A stretch of 64,000 nucleotides of DNA from Heterobilharzia americana (taxonomy: Eukaryota; Platyhelminthes; Trematoda; Strigeidida; Schistosomatidae): assembly GCA_944470555.2 (NCBI GenBank), contig OX104134.1:48854691-48918690 (forward strand). Reading direction: 5' to 3'. The position numbers and the translations under genes are program-made. This document shows positions 1 through 10,794 of this stretch, one piece after another. The notes beneath the pieces are model-generated. The model worked only from the letters and a program-made list of their open reading frames with translations, was not told where the DNA came from and did not search any database. Position 1 is the first letter of the stretch; each line of letters begins with the position of its first letter.

Positions 1-640
1 TCGAAACTCAGTGCTGTGAAGTACAGTAAACGTTTAAATAGAAAACTTTGGTTTCTTACTTAAAAGAGCTCATGAAGCATTTATGACATTTACCGAACCT
101 TGCTTTATTTTGCTCAGATTACATACTGTCTAACATACAACTCATGCTTTTTTTTCTTTTCTTATCAGCAGCCTGTAACTAAACATCATTGGGAGTTTTT
201 TGCTTTCGATCTATAGCCGGGATGTTAATAACTTCTTGACTTCATCTCACAGGAAATATTTTTCGCCAAAGTGAATATTAAATGCAGCTACCAGTCGCTC
301 TGTCGACAAAAGTTTAAGGATAAAATTCAGTATCTAGTGCTTACCTTCGAATCAATGAATGAGAAAGCTTAACTCGTGGATGTAAAGAAATCCTGATTTC
401 GTGATAGTGGTGGACTTAGGCTTTTCAATCCTGAACAAATGCATGTCATTTCCAGTCGCTGACAACCACATCAATAAAGCTTTTGATGTTGATCAGGTCT
501 TTTATTACCTGGACTTCAAATCCAAGATTCAGAGAATGTAATTATCAATAAAACTATATACTTCTCTCTCGGTACCTTGATAGCATCTTAGTCGTCGTAT
601 AAATATTTTTATGACTCTGCAGCAAAAATTTCAAAGGACA
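1..640. other. intron sequence, nothing recognised
   Basis: AT-rich sequence with no open frame resembling a UNC80 exon and no recognisable repeat. It is presumed to be part of the intron upstream of the exon at 3318. Confidence 0.4.
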
Positions 641-1410
641 TGCCTACTTCTATCTCCTCTCATCAGACCTGCATCTCAGGTTTCAACTTACTCCTCCTAT
701 GAGGCGCCGCCTCGATATTCGATTGCCTATTAGGAGCCGAGTGTACTACGATGCATTTCGCTCTGTTCTACTGTATGGTTGTGAAAAATGGCCATTAAGG
801 GTACAGGACATGAGGCGTCCATTGTAGCATAGGCCATGCGTCGTGGTGTCACGGTGTTAGGAATACGGAAGTCAGATGTAGAGTTTTATGCAGCAGAGGT
901 ATGTCGGTTGATGGCACTGTGAACCTACATCGGCTTGGGAGTCACTGAAACATATGCCACACATGCCTTAATACCTTCCGCCTCGTCGCTGTGTTGGCTA
1001 AAGAATGTTCAGGTTGGAAAAAGGCTCGAGGTGATAAGACAAAAATATGGCATAATTGCATAAAATCTGTGACTTGTTTTGAGCTATAAGGGGTGATGCA
1101 GGTCAGCTGGTTGCAGTCCGCGAGCAAGAGAAATCAGTGATTGCAACCTCTGGATGATATGGCTCTAAAGCCGATGCCAGCGGCGCAGATGAATACACAC
1201 TATCCTCATCTTAACCAACAAACATTTTCTCATTCCACCCTCCTTTATTTTACCACTTCCTACTCCCTTTATCCGATTTTCCTTTCCTTCTTCCTCTTCC
1301 ATTTGGTTACCTTGTTAATTGGTGTGGTGTCATTGAGATGTAGTAACTTGAACCGTTACGCAGTAATGTCTGGTCATGTGTTAAAATTGATCGATGTGAA
1401 TGAATGACAT
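640..1410 (+). mobile_element. degenerate LINE 3' part (second RTE-like family, 'LINE-B')
   Basis: Broken translation on the + strand contains the typical C-terminal region of schistosome LINE reverse transcriptases: 'RSVLLYGCEKWPLRVQDMRR' around 750-815, then degraded pieces equivalent to the 'LHRLRWLGHVLRMP' and 'GWKKxRGxQTKTWH' motifs, then a T/C-rich 3' untranslated stretch around 1200-1320. Several stops and frameshifts are visible. It is a dead fragment. The same family recurs at 43320-43860 (+) and 59880-60600 (-). The family name is not certain. Confidence 0.6.
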
Positions 1411-1773
1411 CTCGGATTCGATTATTAAATTAGTTGTTTCCTCTGTGTTTTTACACGAAATATTTCGTTCCATTTGTCATAGCCTTCATTTGACCGCTCT
1501 CTACCGTGGAAAGCTATGGCATCACTGTTGTGTGTATTCACTTCCAAAAACCAATCCTTGAATGTGATGCCTAGTTCAGCCTTTCTAAAATAGTGTCGGT
1601 TAGGCTTATTTTATAGATTATTCGGACCTGAGTGCAGATCGAACGGCAGATGTCTTAGTTAGAATAGTAAAAGCCTCTCTATGCAATTATACCGTATCTC
1701 AAACCCGTGTACAATTAATTCATCTGATGTTTTCTGTTAGTTCTGTAATATGCACTACTATGTGAACACTAGA

Positions 1774-1774
1774 G

Positions 1775-1830
<56 letters not shown>
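1774..1830. repeat. (AT)n microsatellite
   Basis: Uninterrupted alternating TA run. It directly abuts the left end of the inverted repeat that starts at 1838. Confidence 0.95.
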
Positions 1831-1834
<4 letters not shown>

Positions 1835-1837
1835 GCT

Positions 1838-3341
1838 ATTTCACGTTAAAAAACAGTGGTTCACCGACAGACAGTCACACATAAACTTAAATTCTCCTTG
1901 GATAATGCAGAATCTAGATGTCTCGACTGCTAACACCATGCATGTGAAACATATTTCGAGTAATTTGCATTTTTATGCGAAGGAACTTCTGTTATCTTGT
2001 AATCCTAATGACACTGGCGAAAATGTCCATCACTGAACCAAGCCTGACACAAGGGAAACGGTAAACTGAAACAATTTTTTGAAGATGGCGTAGGAATTCG
2101 ACACTACGATAATACCGATTAAGCCAATTAAAAATTATGAATGACCAATGTAAAGGTATGATTATATCATAGCGTTCTGCTAAACTTGTTGTTCTTGCTT
2201 AGTGAAGGTAGACAGATGCGTGAAGTACTTATTCAAGAACTTACCAAAAGAAGCACTTAGTTCAAAAACTGTCTTGAGAACTCGTCGCTTCCCATTTGGT
2301 TTCCACTCGAGAGCCTGGTCTGGTGCGTGATGTCTCCAAACGGTCTTCTCAGTGCATGTCCTATCCAACTCATCTCCACTTTCTTCTGCATATTTGTTGG
2401 GCGATGGCTTCTTGGTTGGTTCGTTGCCAACCAGAGTGAGTTCCTTGTTGCTTATTCTTTCTGGCCTTCTCATCTGAGCTTCAGTAACGAGCCAGCGTAG
2501 GCAGTTGTTGATGAATGTCTGTAGTTGTTGGAAATGCTTTTCGTAACGCGCAAAGTCTCTGAACCATCACATAGAAGCACTGACTTGACTAGTTTAGTGT
2601 TGAAAATCTGCATCTTGTTCTTTATGCTGAGTGGAGTGGAGTGCAGTAGACCTCCATACTGATCTCCACAGATTAATGAAGCACTGTTTAGAGTTAAGGG
2701 TGCACTAATCCACTAAATCTACGCTAGCAGCCATCTTTGTAAATATTACTTAGTATCTAGTTTTCCTCCCTAGCATTCTTCTTAATTGAGTTACGGGAAT
2801 TGTTCAATCAGATATCCTACAAGTTGTCAGCGGTTAACAAAATTCAATCTCTATCGACCGCTAAAATTTATTTATATTCCAGGAATTTAGCACACAATTC
2901 TCTGTGGTCTCAAGCCTAAATCCTTTTCGATCGATTACACAGAAAGCAGTATAAAATTGAATCCAGTATAATGTAGAATTTATGTCGTGAAGTTTTTAAC
3001 CTCCTAGATAGTAATATTTTTTGCTTGAAAGTTGTGTTCTGAGTTCTGCCCTAAATCTGTGCTACGATTCATCAAAGCTTAGAAAACTTTTTGAATATTA
3101 GTATTTGATAATACAGGTGAACTGGTAGAGTTGTCACAAGAGTAATACGAGTATTGATAACACTTGCATAGATTAAGATAAAAACCTAACCAGTTTGTCA
3201 CTTTGAGTGACAAGTAAACTGTGAATGAATTTAGCTATTATACATTAAGCTGTTTCTTGATAAGTGCTTTTTTGTTTTTAACGTTTTGAGTATTTTTATA
3301 TTTTATGCTGTCTACAGTACAAACTTCAATTGCAACCATCA
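1838..3341. repeat. inverted repeat A, left arm
   Basis: The reverse complement of this segment is found at 10795-12821. Matching blocks are 1838-2282 with 12380-12821, and 2283-3341 with the part of the right arm below about 11860. The left arm lacks roughly 500 bp present in the right arm (LINE 3' end plus intron). It contains a 5'-truncated RTE fragment, about 610 bp of unc80 intron and the first 24 bases of the exon at 3318. Because the exon is only complete here, this arm is the donor and the other arm the copy. Confidence 0.85.
2283..2701 (-). mobile_element. RTE (SR2-like) LINE fragment, C-terminal RT region
   Basis: The minus strand reads the C-terminal part of the RTE polyprotein seen more completely elsewhere in the window ('SVLLCDGSETLRVTKSISNK', 'MRRPERISNKELTLVGNEPT'). 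It is truncated at both ends: at 2701 on its 5' side, where 'aagcactgt' joins host intron, and at 2283 on its 3' side. A one-base loss near 2530 breaks the frame relative to the copies at 18039 and 58221. Confidence 0.85.
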
Positions 3342-3960
3342 GAGCTCATGTGCATCAAACTGTTTTGAGCATCAACAGCATCAGTGTCGAAATTTGTTGA
3401 ATGCTATACAGCAAGTTTATGAATCACCAACTGAGAGCAGATTCGTTCTGTCTGTTGATCGTCAGTATTTGTATTCTCCGACTAACACCACTTCTGCTGC
3501 TAATGGTACTACCGCGAATACTACTACTACTGCCACATTGTCAGGAAATACAGGAACAACATTGGACCGTGGATCAAATACAGCCCGTGATTTGGGTACA
3601 GCACCACCATTATCGCACAGTGTATTACAGCAAAATCAACTTAACATTTCCCATTCAGATAACTCTTCCGACCAGGAAAACGCATCGCACATTGAGTCTA
3701 CAGAGGATTTGTCGGATTCAGATATTGGGCACCAACAACAAATTAAACCTAAGAGTTTGAGAAACAAAATTAAAACATTGAAAAGTTCTACAAATGTTAT
3801 TCATTCTAATGACAGTTTAACCGGGTTAAGTAAATCAGGTGAAAACGATGCTGATATGAATAATTATTTGTTGATGCAGCGGGGAACACTGGCAGCAGGA
3901 GGTGGAAGTGAATTTCGAAAAAATAGATCTAAGCTGTTCACCAAAGCTGCAAAAAGAAAG
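3318..3960 (+). CDS. UNC80: UNC80 orthologue, exon (first in window)
   Basis: A 643-bp exon between the acceptor 'gctgtctacag|TAC' and the donor 'AAG|gtgagt'. It enters in phase 2 and leaves in phase 0. UNC80 is a large HEAT-repeat-like scaffold that links UNC79 to the NALCN sodium-leak channel at the plasma membrane and sets resting excitability. The peptide begins after the split codon with 'TNFNCNHQSSCASNCFEHQ', then 'CRNLLNAIQQVYESPTESRF', and continues into a Thr/Ser/Asn/Gly-rich stretch (about 3475-3600), an acidic Ser/Glu/Asp stretch (about 3650-3735) and a basic end ('FRKNRSKLFTKAAKRK'). This composition suggests a disordered linker between conserved blocks. Assignment to UNC80 rests mainly on phase continuity and on the downstream exons, not on strong similarity of this exon itself. 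Confidence 0.7.
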
Positions 3961-4214
3961 GTGAGTTAGTTTAACATGTAAACGTGACTTTTTTCCAGTT
4001 AATTTTATTAAAATGACCAAGTCGCAATTATTTTAGCAAGTTAAACTGATGGTGAATCAGAAAATCTGAGTATTATTTTTAATCATGACAGGCTAGAAAC
4101 GTTTAAATGTTGTTTGAATGTTTGGGATTTGGGCTCATATTTAATCAGAATCCCACATAGTTCTTATCAGTGCCATATTTTGTAATTTTAAGTGTTGACG
4201 TTAGATAGTTGAAA

Positions 4215-4330
4215 GTATGCTACATCTCAGTGAGTGACGTTGTTCTCATCAGGGCTCGAACTCGGGATTGTACTCCATTGTTAGCCATCACCCATCATTA
4301 CCGGTAAAATTGAAGCGACAGGTAATATCT
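4215..4330 (-). mobile_element. probable tRNA-derived SINE fragment
   Basis: The minus strand contains 'cccgagttcgagccctgatg', a good RNA polymerase III B box, preceded by a possible A box ('tgatggctaacaatgg'). The 3' end is not defined. It could be a chance match. Confidence 0.35.
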
Positions 4331-6274
4331 CGTAGTTGTGTAATTCGGTGGGCGACGTTTTGTTACACGGATAGATAAATTTACCAGTACTAATTTTTCA
4401 TCTTTATTCTGAGCTCCAAACATTTTTTTTCATTACTAACCTATTAAGTTTATAAACACGCGTATACTGATTCTGATTACTTTGTAGAAGTTGTACTTTA
4501 CAGAAAATACGCGTATACACTTTCGTGGGAGTAAACCTTAGATAAACCAAACTTATGTACCCACCGTTCATTCTTAGGGCCAAGCAAATTTCTCTGAAGC
4601 CAAAAAACCTAAAACAGCCGGAAAAACTAGTTCTTCATTCATCTTGACCCTTGCAGCACAGAATATAATCCAGTGTTTTTCTGAGTGCATTATTTTTAAC
4701 TATAAACACCTTATAAACGTTAATGGAAAGTGATCACTTTTTGCATCATTAATCTTTTCTAGAAAGTGAACTGGTTATAGACATATGTTTAATACTTATA
4801 TATATTCCACTTTTATATGAAGAAATAATGGGACAACCTTAGCAAATCAAGTCCTCGATTTTCTTATAAAGAATGACAGTGAATTTATAAGGTGAACTGA
4901 GGTTATTTCACTGCAACTTATTCAAAATACCTCATAAACAGATATACGACGAATGTTTATAAACAATAAACAGATTATTACGCCTTCATAAAATAGATAC
5001 AGTCCGACTACTGCTACCTTGATATGGTGCATGGGTTAGCCATCAAGATGACAGAAGGAGCTAGGCTGGTGGAACACTTCCTCTCTTCAGGTATTACCGT
5101 AGCAGAAGAGTCATTTGGTCAGTGGTAACAAGAGATCTATAAAAACTGTATGCGAAAGTTGTGTGATCACGTCAATATGATTATGAGCATTAAATTTTGT
5201 CCGAAATATCAGTAAATAATATTGCTCGATGATGTGATGCATATAAAAAGGAACTATAATAGCACTACACTCCATCACAGTACTCAAATTTTATTCTGGT
5301 AGTAAAATTTCACAATTTAGGGATCTGTTTTCATGTTCACATCACCAGTGAGACACAGTTGCATCTGATAAACAAGCTTCGAGCAGTTTAAATACCACTA
5401 ATAGTTACTTCCAGCTACGATTACAACACAATCACCAGTAATAGGGGCATAGGAAGAAACGCAAAATGAAGAACTTGAACGATTTTAGATTTAATCGTTT
5501 AAAAATCCAAGAGAAGTTTTATCAGTGAAAGTTTATGAGAGAAGCACAAGTTGTCTCATAACTAAATTTTGTTTATAATCCACTTGAAAACGTTTCTTTC
5601 CCGATACAAAATTAAAACGCTTGTTGCTCAGACTCTATTTGTTTACTTCCAAATACAAGTCGAAATCATTCTAGGTCACCAAATAAATTTCTCCTCAAGA
5701 TTTATTTTTTCAAGTGACACATATTACACGATCCTTTCTCAAACTAAATCACACTAATGGCGAATGCAGTTCTTGCTTTTTTTTAAATCTGAGGTAAATC
5801 GGCAGGAATAACTATTTGATCAAGGTTTCATGCTTGTTAAAAAGGAAAATACACTCGAGTAGGATTCTAGGCGAAATCGCAAAATATTGATGTTCATTGG
5901 TTGGAACATTAGGATACCATGGAAAGGACGAGCAGAACTGCTTGGGGCTTCGCACAAAGTCCTCTTGATGAACTCTGGGTCCCTGAGAGCTCATTGTAAC
6001 CACTTGATACTCATTAGTGCATTCTCGAACATAGCGTAAACACTGGTGCGCATAAGTCCCTCGTGCGACAGATAAATCAGAATACTTAAGTGTAACAGGA
6101 ACCCTGATGGTCAGAACCTGTGAGTGAGAAGGACACAAAACCTGCGTTTCGTAATAGTAGGAAGCCATATAAACTCATCTAAGCCACGGGCAGCAAACAC
6201 GCCCGGTGTAAGTGAGATGATTCAAGAGGTAGGTGGTACGTCAATCACTTACTTTCACGCACACCTACGAGGCT

Positions 6275-8131
6275 AGATTCCTCCAGGATCCTGACAGCAA
6301 GGTTCAACGCAAAAGGAAGGAAAGTCACAATCGTACAATGCTATGCTATGCTATGCTACGCTACGCTACGCACCTACAAATAATGCAGATCAAGAGGAGA
6401 AGGATTAATTCTACAGACAACTGCAATCAGTGATGGACAAGACTACACTCCAGTTGATGACATCAAAATTCTAATAGATGACATGAATGCCAAACTGGGA
6501 GCGGACAATACAGGAAGAGAACTCATCATGCGTCGAGAAGCACTCGGTGAAATGAGTGACAATGGAGAACTGTTTGCAGACTTCTGGGCATTCAACGATT
6601 TGGTGATTGGAGACAGTGTGTACAAACACAAGTATATTCACAAAGCGACATGGAGTTGATTTCACCAGAAACCAGGACACAATACACTAAAAATCAGATC
6701 GACTTCATCTCAATGTGAAGAAAGTGGAGACGCAGTCTACTGGACACAAGATAACGAAGACGAGCAGATGTAGCTCCACACCACTCACTATCGAGTGCAA
6801 GGAACCTTCCGAATCTAGTTGGAAGCCTTCAGAGAAGATGGTGATAGACTACAGTTCAAGTTCAACACCCGGAACAGAAACTAACTGAAGGACGAAACTA
6901 CAAAAGAAATCTTCACGGCAGCCATCAGAACAAAATGCGAGACATTGAGCAACATCCCTGAAGGATTGGGTGTGGAAGAACACTGGAACTCTTTGAAAGC
7001 TATGTGGAATGAAACCTGCATAACCTTATTGGGAAGGAAGAGGAAAGAAGATAAGGAATGGATCTCGATGGATACATGGGAGCCGATAGAGCAGGGAGAG
7101 GAAGATGGTGAAACAGAAGACGGACCAGTGTAATTTAGTGCAGTGCAGTGCAGTGCAAGGATGAACATCGAAAAAAGGAACTGAACACATCCTATAAAAC
7201 ACTACATTGGAGAAAGAAGTGAAGAAGAGTGAGCGTAAAGACAAAATACACTTCCACGACACACTGACAAGTGAAGCAGAACACGAAGCATGTAGGAGAG
7301 TCCTGACAACACTACATCAAATAACCAGGTTACTATCCGGGAAGAGATCAACGCGGATGAAACCAATGAAGGATAGTGAAGGGAACTTAGTTAACAAGGA
7401 GGAGAAACAAAGGAAACAATGGGCCGACCATTTGAATCGACCACCATCACCACCTGCAACTCGTCCAGAAATACCACCAGCAGCCCAGCCACTGAACTAT
7501 CAGTGAACACAAATCCTCCAACAAAAGCCAAAATCCTGAACACCATACAGTTGCTGAAATCCGGGAAAGCAACAGGACCAGATGGAATTCCGACAGAAGC
7601 ACTGAAAACAGATACAGGGACAACAGTGGACATGCTCACACCACTATTGCAGAAGGTCTGGGAGAAAGAGAGAAAAGGTACCTGGTGATTAGAAGAAGGG
7701 CTACCTTGTCAAACTCCCAAAGAAAAGAGACCTAAGTCTTTGCAAGAACTGGCGCGGAATCATGCTCCTATCCACCCCAAGCAAAATATTAAGCCGCATC
7801 ATCCTGGAGAGACTAAAGGATGCGCTGGATTCAAAACTGCGACCGGGACAGGCTGGCTGATATCACGCATCAGACCAGGCTCTCGAGCGGAAACCAAATG
7901 GGAAGCGACGAGTTGGGTGTCTGAGGGTGAAATGGAGGAGATCGTGTGAGGAGGAAATGAGAGCTTGTGGGCAGTCGTGGAGCTAGGTTCAAAATACTTC
8001 AGAGAACAGAGTGAAATGGAGACGTGCTACGGAAGATGTATGTTCCAGTAAGAGGTACATAATGGAGAAATAATATAATAATAATACAAGGCTGGGTGGA
8101 GTGTTTGGAAAAGCAGTTGAGCAGATTCAGA
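6275..8131 (+). mobile_element. RTE LINE copy, internally deleted
   Basis: This copy starts inside the APE-type endonuclease and runs into the RT, where 'KSGKATGPDGIPTEALK' (about 7557-7608) marks RT motif 1-2. At about 7860 it jumps from 'gggacaggctggctgatatc' to the 3' end of the element, deleting the RT catalytic domain. The (TATGC/TACGC)n insert at 6339-6372 shifts the frame. The stop after 'EEKD' at about 6407 is shared with the other copies. From about 8040 it continues with a short unrelated AT-rich patch and a second piece of the 3' end (8130-8190). The same deletion structure occurs inverted at 20692-22530. Confidence 0.9.
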
Positions 8132-8996
8132 GTGAAATGGAGACGTGCTACGGAAGATGTATGTTGCAGTGGGAGGAACCGAAGGTTCAAATGATAACTA
8201 TATTAATGATCGCCTCGATGAGGATTGCTCTGAAGTGTAATTTGGCGCTTAAATCATTCATTTTTCATAATTAAACCTGGAGGAAATCTTGCGCTCATGT
8301 CTCTAGTTAAGTTGCTGTCCTGCTACTAATATATAACGAAACAACTTTCGAGTTTTTGTGGCTAATTCACTGTTTTTTATCTTTGTTAAAGGGAAACGTT
8401 AGAAAAATTATGTTTGAACGAATCGGTCGTCCAGCATTTATTTTTCTATTTCTGGTATGATACATTTGAATTTTTCACACTGATTGGGACGTATTTGTTT
8501 TGACATTAACTTGGATGATGGGGAACGGATTGAAGTCAGCATGAGTCGATAACACTGGTGAAATAAGCATAATATTGGATTCTTTTATTGATTTAAATAC
8601 TGCAAGGCAGTGTTCATCACCGAGAGTCATCTGTAGGACAGCGAATGAGTAAAAACCATCCAAGACTTGAAAACTGTTTCGTTCTGTTATTGGGACTACT
8701 TAGCTCCGCACACCACTGACCCTATTTTCAAAACTCTCAGCTGTTGATATACGAAGTTTGTTGCATGAGCACCATCACTATGTTTCATCACCGTTCGTTT
8801 CAAGCAATTGAATGTTAACCAAATGGCAATGAGGCGATCGCAATCCTCTTTTGAACCGATATGAATTGTCAGATAAATATAGGATAACTACTTTAACTAC
8901 TCGTAAGTAAAACGTTACCATAGAAGGCAAATCGGCTGTAGCTTTTCAGACATTTTGCTACTGTACTTATTACTGTAATTTCACTTTCGAATAAAG

Positions 8997-9356
8997 GAGT
9001 CAAATTTCATCGGGTCAAGCTCAAGTCGTGAAAATATGAATCTCCTGGATAAAATTCGGATGAAATCTTCTTATCGTGCAGTGAATCCAAGTTCATTTGA
9101 AAGTGATGCACCCGGTTTGACAGGCCTAATCAATTTAGGGATGTTAGCTGGAGCCGGAGCTGGTTTAATAAGGAATTCTCGTCCAAGCATTAATTTAAAC
9201 CCACCGCTACTTGGAATTGAAGCAGATGGGGGAAGTGAAATTTTGCCAGGTTGTGAAGAGGATGATGATGGTAATAGAGGTCAAACTAGACGACCTATTC
9301 GATTTCGAAAACCCCACTCGGGAGAATTGCCGATTCAGTGTTATTTGGATAACCAT
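8997..9356 (+). CDS. UNC80: UNC80 orthologue, exon
   Basis: An open exon ending at the strong donor 'AACCAT|gtaagt'. The acceptor is either 'ataaag|GAG' (8997, used here) or 'aaaggag|TCA' (9000). Both keep phase 0 and differ by one residue. The peptide includes 'MNLLDKIRMKSSYRAVNPSS', a Gly/Ala-rich hydrophobic piece ('LINLGMLAGAGAGLIR'), 'SRPSINLNPPLLGIEADGG', an acidic patch and 'RRPIRFRKPHSGELPIQCYL'. Phase 0 on both sides fits the exons at 3318-3960 and 13361-13499. I do not see a strong match to vertebrate UNC80 from memory, so this part may be variable between phyla. Confidence 0.65.
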
Positions 9357-10031
9357 GTAAGTATTATTACGTTATGGTTGCATAATTTTCATTCCATCTT
9401 CAGAAATTTATTTCTCTTTAGTCATTAGATTTTTTGAGCTAAATACGTTGAACTGAATGTTTATGGTTACGAGAGTATATTGATTGAATACAGTTCATTG
9501 CGAAGAATGACTCCGGTACACATTAACTAACTCTGAATTAGATATCCTCTTTTAGGAGCATGCAGAGAATTTAATGCATGTTTGCACTGAACACAAACGC
9601 ATCTCTGTTAAAATCCTTTTGCAATGCCATCTGAAGTTTGGCCTATTCAAGGCACTTTTCTCGCTGATTGAAGGTGTCTCTTTTGTCTTCATTTCAGTCT
9701 TACAGCAACGACAGTTAATCGCAAGCTAATATCATCCAAATGTACGGTTACTTTCACGGTTTGCATCGACGTTGACTAAATCGTTACTGAAAGCTCTTCT
9801 GTGATAAACGTCAGTTAAAACATACTTCAGGTATGATAACGACGAGACACTTTGATTTCTTTGTTTTATCTTCATTCTAATGTATCAAAACATGAAAAGA
9901 CTAGTAACTTCCTGGAGGCATCTACTCTCTGTAAATCGGAAAATTGAAAAAACCACTGAGTAATTCGATCAGAAAGCTCGACTATTCAGCTTTCTTCAAA
10001 AACAGAGTGAGTTTTCACTAATACTTTGCAT
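9357..10031. other. unc80 intron, nothing recognised
   Basis: AT-rich intron with no repeat or exon that I recognise. Confidence 0.5.
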
Positions 10032-10794
10032 TGATTGTAGTGGACTGAACTGGATCATGCAACAAACTGTGAGTAGCTGTGTGAAGATGGGCATACGCTG
10101 TTTGACCGATCAAAAGACCCCAGAAGATTTGGATTTCGCCAACGATGATGATTTATGTCTAATATCGCACAAACTCGAAGATCTACAGGCGAAAACTAAG
10201 AAGTTGACAGGAGAGGCAGTGAAGACGGGACTTCCTTCAGGTGAACTTAGAGAAGACGGGGGTGATGAAGATACCCAACCAACATCAACAGCACCAACAA
10301 CAAGCACCAATAACCATGAACGGGAGAAACCTGAAGGAAGTAGTCTCTTTCACCTACCTAGGCAGTATCGTTTCTACTACGGGCTGCACAGGCACAGACG
10401 AGGATGTCAAAACCAGCGTCGGAAAGACAGTAAGACAGTGCTTCATTAATCTGTGGAGATCAGTATGGAGGTCTACTGCACTCAACTCCACTCAGCATAA
10501 AGAACAAGATGCAGATTTTCAACACTAAACTAGTCAAGTCAGTGCTTCTATGTGATGGTTCAGAGACTTTGCGCGTTACGAAAAGCATTTCCAACAAACT
10601 ACAGACATTCATCAACAACTGCCTACGCTGGCTCGTTACTGAAGCTCAGATGAGAAGGCCAGAAAGAATAAGCAACAAGGAACTCACTCTGGTTGGCAAC
10701 GAACCAACCAAGATCTACTGCACTCCACTCCACTCAGCATAAAGAACAAGATTCGGATTTTTAACACTAAATTAGTGAAGTCAATGCTTCTATG
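10032..10794 (+). mobile_element. RTE LINE copy, RT palm to C-terminal fragment
   Basis: The + strand reads 'GIRCLTDQKTPEDLDFANDD' followed by 'DLCLISHKLEDLQAKTKKLT'. This is the RT catalytic FADD region with a two-codon insertion giving FANDDD. Then follow 'PITMNGRNLKEVVSFTYLGS' (in another frame) and the C-terminal motifs up to 'LTLVGNEPTK'. At about 10712 the sequence returns to an earlier point of the element (a second, diverged copy of 'aaagaacaagat...'), and at 10795 it fuses to copied unc80 exon and intron sequence. It is the left arm of an inverted repeat with 18768-19532. Confidence 0.85.

Larger units (their letters stand above)
3961..8996. other. UNC80: unc80 intron with repeats
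   Basis: A 5-kb intron. It holds a probable tRNA-headed SINE at about 4215-4330 on the minus strand (B-box-like 'gagttcgagccct') and an RTE copy at 6275-8131. A minus-strand open frame of 118 codons at 5812-6168 resembles nothing I know and is not called as a gene. I recognise nothing else in the rest. Confidence 0.6.

Noticed and set aside
1774..1830. Transcription start or replication-associated AT tract
   Set aside because: A plain TA microsatellite. Similar runs at 23195 and 44107 have no shared flanks.
5812..6168. 118-codon minus-strand open frame
   Set aside because: No motif, no splice context, no duplicate in the window and no recognisable homology. Length alone is not enough in this composition.
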